64,000 bases of DNA. Origin: Methanobacteriota archaeon (GTDB lineage Archaea; Thermoplasmatota; Poseidoniia; Poseidoniales; Thalassarchaeaceae). Under the pieces are notes generated by a model, which saw nothing but the letters and a program-made list of their open reading frames with translations, was not told the origin of the DNA and made no database searches. This document shows, one piece after another, positions 21,601 through 27,701 of the stretch. Position 1 is the first letter of the stretch; every line of letters begins with the position of its first letter. The position numbers were made by a program, and so were the translations under genes. The stretch spans positions 1 through 64,000 of the forward strand of contig JABIKU010000032.1 in the NCBI GenBank assembly GCA_018654845.1, given 5' to 3'.

Positions 21601-22078
21601 TAATGTGAGAACTTCAGAACCAGTTTTGAAAATATTAGATTTCGCAACATCGAGTGGTGATGCAGGACAAGTGGAAACAGGAACCAAGGTAAATTATCTC
21701 GTGACCGTTGAGAATAGTGGTCTCGTGGATGCATCTTTGGTACAAGTGAATGCAACTCTTTGCGAAGATATCCATTGCGCTGAACCAACTGATGTTTCAG
21801 CAATAGCAATCAAGGATGTTCCTGCTGGAACTTCCGTGTCATTTAGTTTAGTCATTGATCTATCTGATGTTGTTATTGGACCATATTATATTAATTTCGA
21901 TATCAATTCAAGTGGTTTCAACTCTGTTGAAGAATTCCCTGCGAAGAACGTCGATGTCCGTTCACCTTCAGTTGATGGAACAACCGATTGGATTGGATGG
22001 TTACTAGGTGCAATGTTGTTAATCGCAGCATTCCTATTAACCAAAACTCGTTCACGCCGACCCAATGCACCGTTCTGA
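12641..22078 (+). CDS. aglB: Giant STT3/AglB-type oligosaccharyltransferase with N-terminal membrane extension and very large C-terminal ectodomain
   Basis: SWWDYG catalytic signature (WWDYG at 15473-15487), GGSDPWYMKRVVDYI first-loop acidic motif, TFGLADHDAFALLFLALAFYFW; ~2000-aa downstream beta-rich region and terminal TM WIGWLLGAMLLIAAFLLTKTRSRR. TTG 12635 is an alternative start. Confidence 0.9.
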   Translation: MNEMKYAKDSDFPIGNLLPAPAVLVTLLVLFFGADFLANGNIENDGYMNILILPIAAAFAAALGRIATTISLSNSFTSKHRAAIISLGFFVASIVVINAGLTSTIIGFTFALVGISTFALILNNRNEESSILLSIVIGFHLAVAYSARHVFDDSNWSGSAAEMIDAARAASGSMFFAFWAAAIVLGLFLTLAMRGRIEEAGSGSWFSDIPQVFGIESLSFVGAIFVTNLIPVIWLGQIDDLQVFTNHHYLGSVWALFTSVVIVFLAFCHAERWHVLGTLAGVNWTMYTFGHLQEIGNSFPELLSGNSFTSTIAWFFLAFWLNVGGVMIASRGYFGDIAPMRQKSDIRRWWQAHSYGILVGSAVLIGLAVRTGWNILPAMNASGTGLWDMTGGSDPWYMKRVVDYIIAERSHYIFDADRAYPMGAINPRPPLFSWSLALGGIGLSWLTGIAAEEVAWWSVAAMPAIFGALIVLPIAGLASRVHSKQAGIFAAWLIALMPGHISHSTFGLADHDAFALLFLALAFYFWVKAVEQIKNERMFSNPSSNPLYLFAGIREMWSRSPAVMANATLSGISFATVALGWKGFVYGPGILFLAFAGQIFLNMIRRRDSLPLTSAALQMMLTTFLIPFPFYIWPGLNLLFDPSGFQPMFYIIGFTLALGWVTCSFRDKPWLLVLGSGIFLMGGILGLLYVLQYAEIYNGWDILFTGGFYFSKNKIFGTIGEAQAPSRGVLFASYGPIVFLISIGVACIMIWKGARKERQGDMLLGLWVFIAAYMAFSAGRFIFNATPAMAVVGGIGISSMWQRANFVNFAKEWRRSGIGTPRTRFRSIWPATKRNPGIPAMLMVILMISSQHMTYGIDSGIPRGEDSATDVDQTIHDIAPDIFRLEALGLSILNSNNYDPDSGKLWYMGTFGPGFNSGSWNMAYDWLAEQDSDVSFSERPAFVSWWDYGFQALAQGQHPTVADNFQSGIPNSGAMLLAAGQDDTLSLFITTLAQGDRRYNGGQGFTDEFNDILLSHMSDAQIEEFNSIISLAVGDSAIVESRALAIMASDDNVELLFGGILADDGTLELEDQWKVRVDGEQYGNLSTDQSEAMSLYNEARSSVGEFDLEVEYYEIGGYLYTPDLIIDFDDVSTGLHRTNARLSLSRAFLLEAFDNDQLTDMYHDMTTSIEYDVQDYEGSLGELITRNNDIRYFAVDNRLYPLGGKYYEDYSYHRGQTTGIFHAPTTLSGLDTDTYISSLYLTQRGDGPIIPRTVEEFNLEYQNDIIRNQYNGQNDASDIIRMVDIDYQHQPEFFETMVARIYVGYGTSTLGLAGDAEQPMPHFYTSGAPGSYLENAYPLPGAMMNDLVLSNWYDAERCEVDENGTMLDSTCTNPTIGSANTQVKIMKYYSGATLEGTVELDGYGVVPNARILIERDAFSGDEIAVDGEVVDRDDRTYWIPIGTTDADENGRYSFQAPAGKIRVTAFFGESDLVSARTQIMTSDIQSTFGDIFEASTTGVRSINPVTGILGNVSGSTWLSETIVNISGEDGHSNGDAHIDAPIIVNPAHATGRLVWTGSEFFDGDSVTNVTIELTPAWDEIELEPYVLSTSVGTVEGENLRFEGLGEVTFTGDGSVVSQSIMTATDFTGNFTQVIYHNHSLTGDGEFSGRGLLDGTVNDDIEITDCDENDTMPEDFGLCMTSSGEYLLEGTVNATGRFTANGSSSFTQKYTHATLIGSGVFSTNTTMDLESYGTLNGSGIFTGEGIFGGEMVEPGTFHIVDAIPGNYDVTIVFDDDRRIEINDGFTIPQMAVNYITKIDINGGALFGLLINPEGEAVNGTVILRDIDTVAADIVDNCEDTGQAPCLITPDEDGKFEFGPIIPGEYIAEIDIDGDGFSELSENYFFDANETSEFEFPMPVPMTSDVNFGLFQIVDGVDEEIADLNVSFHLKDGSGNPVEAIYDSDAGSYYVELTEGIWILNHTLSNEDQLWEQIEIGSDDFSADYYFHTSQLVTGTVYYNEDANLDTPLNESKTLDHVQVDFNWDGFSTSVQTDGEGHFSVVLPQGSTVDATVQLGENLKLVDGIHFTVEEGMDAISIDARPGYGVAGAININRIGNSYNANLGGWESVVVIATNSDYDVTWRAGTDENGLFQMVLPKGEWEFTLEDSEWLSPDTNITNVDGINNTVEILVYPANTNVEIDFFLDNSEDNNASNGTAVTYDFTIISMMNAGIDYPIQSNGTEWTSVGHAQVPIEPGIYRIEVDISDANEGDLFGTRIMSGDVLIDIGLDGTVVERAIGFDPEWRVSIAFTNESGGILAEQLVRFTNTESNWILSRITDDNGIINDFIGEGDWVVSTDVESVGISEGLRELISVSVDNAELDLEMSTSELAQVSFTLYEDNSANPIGDVRLNLESTDGLGSFSIENTNSEGMVTIDLVPGNWDVSLDYMDYGKQWLVESMPISVDVGGDNDYNITAQLFVELSGTIFWDLNDNNEANAVEGIVNVTLMIFDSEGVLEANLTTDNNGDWSYYVPAETAWQLNTSYEGFEDVSRAVSVGSSSNSIDIELTAGQVLTSGIISYIDETQFSSISDSIVLELIPTEGLIRDNITPEKILEDGEWNGNWSAMVEPGNWILRASVADQNLVAMGLIDASVVDGGTLDVSLSNGGILSIETHWLDYDGNSFTLADVVDSELVLDLGLGLEWIGETDEDGGMSILLPNGRVDLRSEFEVHQMDRNMSYIGGQGIDIHAGQETPKITLTHARTADHSIDVTTLNLTSGDDSYIGSAGDVTVVVDDENGFVPVEFVLAVDYLGHESFDSYSVGALVTGSDSTDWVVEFHNGSGDWNISTTFDIGLDNSVSFTDLHVRVTPAEQNVSHSFIEGHTISIQFSTQDGFFQAHDVLVKVPQLHGFELSEPMDDVYGISIGESKQIGIKFTNSGNGDERYEFEFDDSELPVSWERTGATSHTIGGFVSSTHTIIVTAPANATGEEDFTIYVSVTDKVNGTYDTIEINVRTSEPVLKILDFATSSGDAGQVETGTKVNYLVTVENSGLVDASLVQVNATLCEDIHCAEPTDVSAIAIKDVPAGTSVSFSLVIDLSDVVIGPYYINFDINSSGFNSVEEFPAKNVDVRSPSVDGTTDWIGWLLGAMLLIAAFLLTKTRSRRPNAPF

Positions 22079-22090
22079 TAGGGCTATTAC

Positions 22091-22105
22091 ACGAGCCTAT
22101 CTCGT
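22091..22105. promoter_or_regulatory. Stem-loop ACGAG-CCTAT-CTCGT upstream of subtilase gene
   Basis: Perfect 5-bp stem, 20 nt before ATG 22126. Confidence 0.4.
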
Positions 22106-22125
22106 AATGATTGGTAGGAATTGAG

Positions 22126-23364
22126 ATGAGGTCACTGGAAGGATTGGAGTTACTTCCCGAACCCGAAGATCATCGAATTCTAACTGCAGTCGACCCAACA
22201 GCACCAGGCTATCCTGGCAAAGATTACGGCATTAGCGATGAAGATGCAAAGGAACTTCGTTGGCCGGCTGGGCCGATTAAGGAATTTTTGTGGCCATGGG
22301 GTGCTGTAATGTTTTCAATTGGGACGGTTTTCCTAATCGTCGCATGGCCATGGATTAATGCTTATTTGGCTCCTGTTTTGCCAAATTCTGAATGGGCTTT
22401 TGAGGAAACCGGAATTCGAGAATTACAAAGTTTAGGTCTCGATGGTAGTGGAATTCATGTTTGTATTGTCGACACTGGGATAGACATGAACCACCCCGAT
22501 TTTGCACATCAAAATATAGTTGGATTTAGAGATTTTTATTCTGGGCAACACGATGTTATTCGTGATGTCGGTGAAGAATATCACGGAACACTAATGGCTG
22601 GTATTTTGATAGCAAATGGAACCTTTAGAGGTGCTGTGCCCAATATCGATCTGTCTGTTGCTCTTGCACTCGGCCCTGAAGGTAGTTCAGGTCAAGGTGA
22701 CAAAGTGGCACAAGCTATCAGATGGTGTCGGATAACAGAACGTGTTGATATCATCAGTCTCAGTTTAGGTGGTGAGTCTGGAGATGGAATGACTCAACAT
22801 TCGGCTACTGCTGCCGCGGTTCAAGAAGCACTTGATGTAGGTATATTTGTTGTTGCAGCAGCAGGAAATACAGGACTCGACACGGATATCAATGATGTTT
22901 CAACACCCTCAAGTATTGAGGGCGTTATTTCTGTTGGAGCACAAACAAAGAGTGGCTCTGTTTGGAGTAGAAGCGCATACGGCTCACAGAGTGACCCATC
23001 CACGGGATTAGATAGAATTTATCCAAATCAAAAACCAGAAATCATTGCTCCTGGAGTTAATATTTTTTCAACCGCATCCACCGATCTTGCAGCGAACTAC
23101 GCATACTCTTCAGGAACCAGTGATTCAACAGTATTCGTTACGGGTGCTCTTGCATTGATATTACAATTATATGGAGACGAAATTGCCGGTGATGATGGTG
23201 TAATAGATGCATCTGAAATCGACTTAGTAAAACGAAACCTTGCAATTTCTGCAAATCGAAACGATTTCGATACTAATACACATGATTCTCACTTTGGATA
23301 TGGCAAATTAGATGCAATGAAATGGGCCGAAGCCATTGCTTTTGAATTGAATATTGATAACTAA
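22126..23364 (+). CDS. Membrane-anchored subtilisin-like serine protease (S8)
   Basis: Catalytic motifs CIVDTGIDMNHPDF, EEYHGTLMAGI, SSGTSDSTVFVTGALAL; AAAGNTG. Single TM near the N-terminus (WGAVMFSIGTVFLIVAWPWI). ORF track start TTG 22111. Confidence 0.87.
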   Translation: MRSLEGLELLPEPEDHRILTAVDPTAPGYPGKDYGISDEDAKELRWPAGPIKEFLWPWGAVMFSIGTVFLIVAWPWINAYLAPVLPNSEWAFEETGIRELQSLGLDGSGIHVCIVDTGIDMNHPDFAHQNIVGFRDFYSGQHDVIRDVGEEYHGTLMAGILIANGTFRGAVPNIDLSVALALGPEGSSGQGDKVAQAIRWCRITERVDIISLSLGGESGDGMTQHSATAAAVQEALDVGIFVVAAAGNTGLDTDINDVSTPSSIEGVISVGAQTKSGSVWSRSAYGSQSDPSTGLDRIYPNQKPEIIAPGVNIFSTASTDLAANYAYSSGTSDSTVFVTGALALILQLYGDEIAGDDGVIDASEIDLVKRNLAISANRNDFDTNTHDSHFGYGKLDAMKWAEAIAFELNIDN

Positions 23365-23395
23365 TTTATATCAAGATTTTTTTCATTTTATCAAA

Positions 23396-23410
23396 CGAGC
23401 CTACGGCTCG
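23396..23410. promoter_or_regulatory. Stem-loop CGAGCC-TAC-GGCTCG upstream of giant surface protein gene
   Basis: Perfect 6-bp stem, 10 nt before ATG 23421; near-identical to 12607-12622. Confidence 0.45.
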
Positions 23411-23420
23411 ACATGACCCT

Positions 23421-26400
23421 ATGATTAAATCACTATTCGAACCCGCAAATTACATGACTGACCCACGTGCGAGAAGTTACTTCCTTGTTTTCCTGATGTT
23501 CTCGAGTGTATTGGTCGCATTAGTAGGGCCTGCAAGTATAGTTTTGGCAAATAACGAAACGACCGCTGGAACAATTGCCGGAACTGAAGTTTGGTCTGGT
23601 ACGCATCAACTAACTGACGACATTACAATCGCTGCCGGTGCCAAGCTGATTATTGAACCTGGAACTATAGTTATTTTTCCAAATGGAACTTATCTCGACG
23701 TTCGTGGAAACCTCTGTGCTGGAAAAGCCTCTTGTGGCGCCAGTGGCGATTCAAGTGCTGCTAATAAAATAACATTCAGATGGACAAATCCCATCGACGA
23801 TCAAGCAAATGGAACTTGTTTGGGAATGTCTGAGGGCACCCAGGACATCGACATTAACGACCCATCATGCTTTGAGGGAATTTTAATTCGAAGTTCGATT
23901 GATCTTTCACAAACCGGACTTCGACATATGACATTCGATGGGGCTTGGGGAATTCCATACTTTATTGATTCAGTAAACCGTTGGAGGTATGGTGTAATGG
24001 TTATCGATGGTGCTGCACCGACGTTGACGGAAATGGTATTCACTGATATCAATACTAGCAGTGTTCTGACCACTAATTTAGCACAACCTACTTTTGTTGG
24101 CGGTGAATATATTGCAGGAAATGACGCAGAGAGTGATGTTGGTGGTTCCGCTGTTCAAATCTACGGTTCTGGGACACATATTTCTCCATTGATAATGGAT
24201 TCTCCTTCTTTCGTTGGAACAAATAATGGCTGTGGTCGAAGAGATGGTGGCCGACCAACCGTTTGGGCTGAAGACACATTTATCGAAATTAATGATGCAA
24301 GTGTTGGAATCGGAGATTATGGATTTAGTTTAATCAATTCAGCAGGTCATGTAATTAATTCCGTAATGAGTGTGAATTGTAATGCAATTGAAATCAATAG
24401 CCACAAAGCAATTCAAGGTGTTGATTATGAATTCGAAATTTCAAATAACGAACTTACTACTGGTGAAGGAGCAGGAATTTATGCTTATGATGGGGCGATA
24501 GCTGAACTATTCAATAATGAAGTTTCAGGAGCAAGCGACGCATCTGGAATTTCAATATCATCTAGTAAAGTGAATATGCATGATAACGATATTGGACCCA
24601 TTGGAGGGTGGAATGGAATTTGGTTAATCGGTTCATACGATGTAATGGCTGAGCGAAACAATATAGTTAATACAGCCAAAGAGCCACTTCGTGCGGGAGA
24701 ATTTGGTAGCCAAGCTCCTTCTCCTGCTGCTTCCCGCCTATATTTCGTAAACAATACAATTACACAAAATTCGCCAGGAGTTTGCTCCAGTACCAAATAT
24801 TGGGGAGGAGATTATACTTGCCCTGCTGTAAGCGTATTCCGAACTGGAGTAACATTGAAAGATAATCAAATCAGTGTTGGAGGTGATGCAGATGGAATCC
24901 GTGCTATCGGAGCTATTCTGGATGTTCAAAGAAATACGTTCGACGTTGGAAGCACCGGCGCAATTATCAAACATTATGATGATGGTTATGCCAATTCCCA
25001 ACAATATGGTTCGTTAGCGTTCTTTTCTCAAAATATGTGGAATGGTGTGGCCACTACCTACAATGTCACCAAATCTTCAGTTACAGTTCAGTCAGAATAT
25101 ATCCCTAGCCCTCCTGCGGGAATTAATCCCGTATTGCTTTCTTGGCCAGATCAAGAAGCTTGGCCTGCTAATAACTTTCAAAACGCGATTCTCCCTACTC
25201 CCGTTTCAGAGTGCTCCACTTGCAATAACCTGGCTCCCATCGATTTCCCTCTGGCAATATCGATGGATAATAACTCAACAACCTTCACGTTTGCTAATTT
25301 ATCGAATCTTGATCGTTCGAAAATAAATATTGCGACTCAACCGACTCCATTTGCAGTTCAGGTGCGTCGAGCGGAGATGGTCCGATTCCAAACTTTAGTC
25401 AACGGTGAGCGAGTTGAAAACGCGAATGTTTTGATTGAAGATGCGCTAGGGAACGATATATATTCATTACATACTAATCAAGATGGATATACCCCCTGGT
25501 TCGCTTTACCCTCGGATTTTCACCTTGACTTCAGGGGTTTAGCGGGGGGAGATAATCCTGATGGATTTGCAGATGATGAATATGAAGATTCATGCTCGGA
25601 TGGAATCGATAACGATGGAGATTTAATTATTGATACTGACGATGAAGATTGCAATGATGCGGCAGGAACCCGTGAATTTTCGCGATATTTCTATTCTGCT
25701 TACAAATTTGGTTTTGGATACGTTAGAGGGGAGTTCACATTAGATGATACTACATATCAAGAAACGGTTAATCTTGTCAATGAAGGCCCAACTATGATGG
25801 TCACTCAAAATGAAGGCCATTCATTCCGAAAAATTGTTAATTTCACTGGTTCCGCTCACGACGGACAATTAGCAGGTTTCTACGCTACAGATGAATTAGC
25901 TCAATGGGATCAACAAGGATATGTTCACTCCATCGAAATTAGAGATCCATTCACCAGCGAATGGGTTGAGGCGGGTCTTGCCGTCGATGATAGTGGAATG
26001 GAAACAGGAACCGTAACTAGATACAATCATCCATTTTCTGATTGGTATTATTCTTTCGATATGTCTAATCGTCAAGAAGGCGATTACACCTTTGAATTCC
26101 GCGCATTTGATGGTGTCGATTACAGTCCGATAATTTCCCGAACAATCAAATTGAATACAGTAGCACCGACGATTTCGGTCTCGACACCAAGCGACCATTC
26201 AACCTGGTCAGAAGGTATGATTACTTTCGAAGGAACCGCCTACGATCAATACGGTTGTCCTCTTGATTGTAGTAAGGACGTCGGCGAGGTATACTTCCAT
26301 ATCAGTGGCCCTAATTTTGAGGGTGTCACACCTACATCAGGTGGTTCTGATTGGAGTTGGACTTGGGACTTTAGTGGTCAACCTAGGACCATTGCAGAAT

Positions 26401-27668
26401 ATACATTTACAATCTGGGCATCCGATGAAAATTTCTGCATCGGAGTGATTGAGGAATGTGAGCCAGTAGTTCTTACTTTAACAGTGGATAATTCCAATTC
26501 GATACCGTTTGTGAGCTTGATTTCACCACAAGATAATGAGAGAATGTCAGTTGGAGAAAATTCTCAGATTCAAGGGGTAGCTAGAGATAATGATGGCGAA
26601 GTATCTAGAATCGATATTACTGTCCGAGATATTTTCAATGGCGGAGTAATTGTCCACGAGCAAGCAGTGACTGAAATATTGCCTAATGGTGGCTGGGTCG
26701 CCGACTGGGATTCGACACATTTGATTCATGATTACCAATATTCGATTGAAGTCACTGCATTTGACGGATATGATTACAGTGAGATGACAACCATCGTTAT
26801 CACTGCTGATAATCCACCAGATGCTGGAAATAATCAACCCTCATTTGATTCAACAAATTGGGTACAAGAAATCACACTTTATTGTGAAATCGAATCCCAA
26901 TCTCAAGATCGCTGTACCAAAGGCACAATTGATTTAATGCAATTCTTTTCTGATGCCGATGTTAATCAAGAATTGATATTATCAGTTTACGATAATCCTG
27001 AACTCACTTCGGATGACAGATATGGTCTTGTAATCAACGTCGGTGTCGATGGTATTGCTGTCTATGATCCGATTTCTATGTTTTTCTATGATACAGACAT
27101 GGATACTTGGACATTAGAAGATGTTGTATTTGTCGCAACTGACCCCCATGGCTCGAAAATGAACTCGATGCCAGTATCATTCACAATCGCCGGAATAGAT
27201 TTCAAAATATTTTCTCCCGAATCAACTCGAATTAATAGTGGCGAAATAGCAATATTCACAGGAGTGGCACTACCTGGAAAAACCGTAGTAGTAACCATTG
27301 ATGGGAATCCTGTCAACAATACAATTGTTAGTGACAATGCCACCTGGATTCTTGGAATACCTTCATCAAGGATTTTGGGAGGTTCAGCAATCCCTGAATT
27401 CCGTTATTCTGGAGAAATTTACCAAGGAGAGAAAATCTATGTTGGAGAAGTTGACGAAGGCATGTCATTGATGAAGATGATTATAATCTCGATTGTAATA
27501 TTAGGAATGGCCGGAGGCGCATTTGTATACTTCTTTGTGGAAATCGAAGATGACGAAGAATCTACTGACTCTGAATCAGAGGAAAGCACAGATGAATCTA
27601 GCACCGATGGATGGATTTGGGATGAAGAATCTGAAGAATGGATAGAAGATCCAAACTACAATAATTGA
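23421..27668 (+). CDS. Giant surface protein: right-handed beta-helix region, Ig-like domains, acidic Cys-flanked motif, C-terminal TM
   Basis: 1415 aa; signal sequence; beta-helix-type runs (GIYAYDGAIAELFNNEVSGASDASGISISSSKVNMHDNDIG); CSDGIDNDGDLIIDTDDEDC; TM MKMIIISIVILGMAGGAFVYFFV and acidic tail. Confidence 0.75.
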   Translation: MIKSLFEPANYMTDPRARSYFLVFLMFSSVLVALVGPASIVLANNETTAGTIAGTEVWSGTHQLTDDITIAAGAKLIIEPGTIVIFPNGTYLDVRGNLCAGKASCGASGDSSAANKITFRWTNPIDDQANGTCLGMSEGTQDIDINDPSCFEGILIRSSIDLSQTGLRHMTFDGAWGIPYFIDSVNRWRYGVMVIDGAAPTLTEMVFTDINTSSVLTTNLAQPTFVGGEYIAGNDAESDVGGSAVQIYGSGTHISPLIMDSPSFVGTNNGCGRRDGGRPTVWAEDTFIEINDASVGIGDYGFSLINSAGHVINSVMSVNCNAIEINSHKAIQGVDYEFEISNNELTTGEGAGIYAYDGAIAELFNNEVSGASDASGISISSSKVNMHDNDIGPIGGWNGIWLIGSYDVMAERNNIVNTAKEPLRAGEFGSQAPSPAASRLYFVNNTITQNSPGVCSSTKYWGGDYTCPAVSVFRTGVTLKDNQISVGGDADGIRAIGAILDVQRNTFDVGSTGAIIKHYDDGYANSQQYGSLAFFSQNMWNGVATTYNVTKSSVTVQSEYIPSPPAGINPVLLSWPDQEAWPANNFQNAILPTPVSECSTCNNLAPIDFPLAISMDNNSTTFTFANLSNLDRSKINIATQPTPFAVQVRRAEMVRFQTLVNGERVENANVLIEDALGNDIYSLHTNQDGYTPWFALPSDFHLDFRGLAGGDNPDGFADDEYEDSCSDGIDNDGDLIIDTDDEDCNDAAGTREFSRYFYSAYKFGFGYVRGEFTLDDTTYQETVNLVNEGPTMMVTQNEGHSFRKIVNFTGSAHDGQLAGFYATDELAQWDQQGYVHSIEIRDPFTSEWVEAGLAVDDSGMETGTVTRYNHPFSDWYYSFDMSNRQEGDYTFEFRAFDGVDYSPIISRTIKLNTVAPTISVSTPSDHSTWSEGMITFEGTAYDQYGCPLDCSKDVGEVYFHISGPNFEGVTPTSGGSDWSWTWDFSGQPRTIAEYTFTIWASDENFCIGVIEECEPVVLTLTVDNSNSIPFVSLISPQDNERMSVGENSQIQGVARDNDGEVSRIDITVRDIFNGGVIVHEQAVTEILPNGGWVADWDSTHLIHDYQYSIEVTAFDGYDYSEMTTIVITADNPPDAGNNQPSFDSTNWVQEITLYCEIESQSQDRCTKGTIDLMQFFSDADVNQELILSVYDNPELTSDDRYGLVINVGVDGIAVYDPISMFFYDTDMDTWTLEDVVFVATDPHGSKMNSMPVSFTIAGIDFKIFSPESTRINSGEIAIFTGVALPGKTVVVTIDGNPVNNTIVSDNATWILGIPSSRILGGSAIPEFRYSGEIYQGEKIYVGEVDEGMSLMKMIIISIVILGMAGGAFVYFFVEIEDDEESTDSESEESTDESSTDGWIWDEESEEWIEDPNYNN

Positions 27669-27701
27669 TGATATTTTGAATATCACCCATACCGAACATT
27701 A

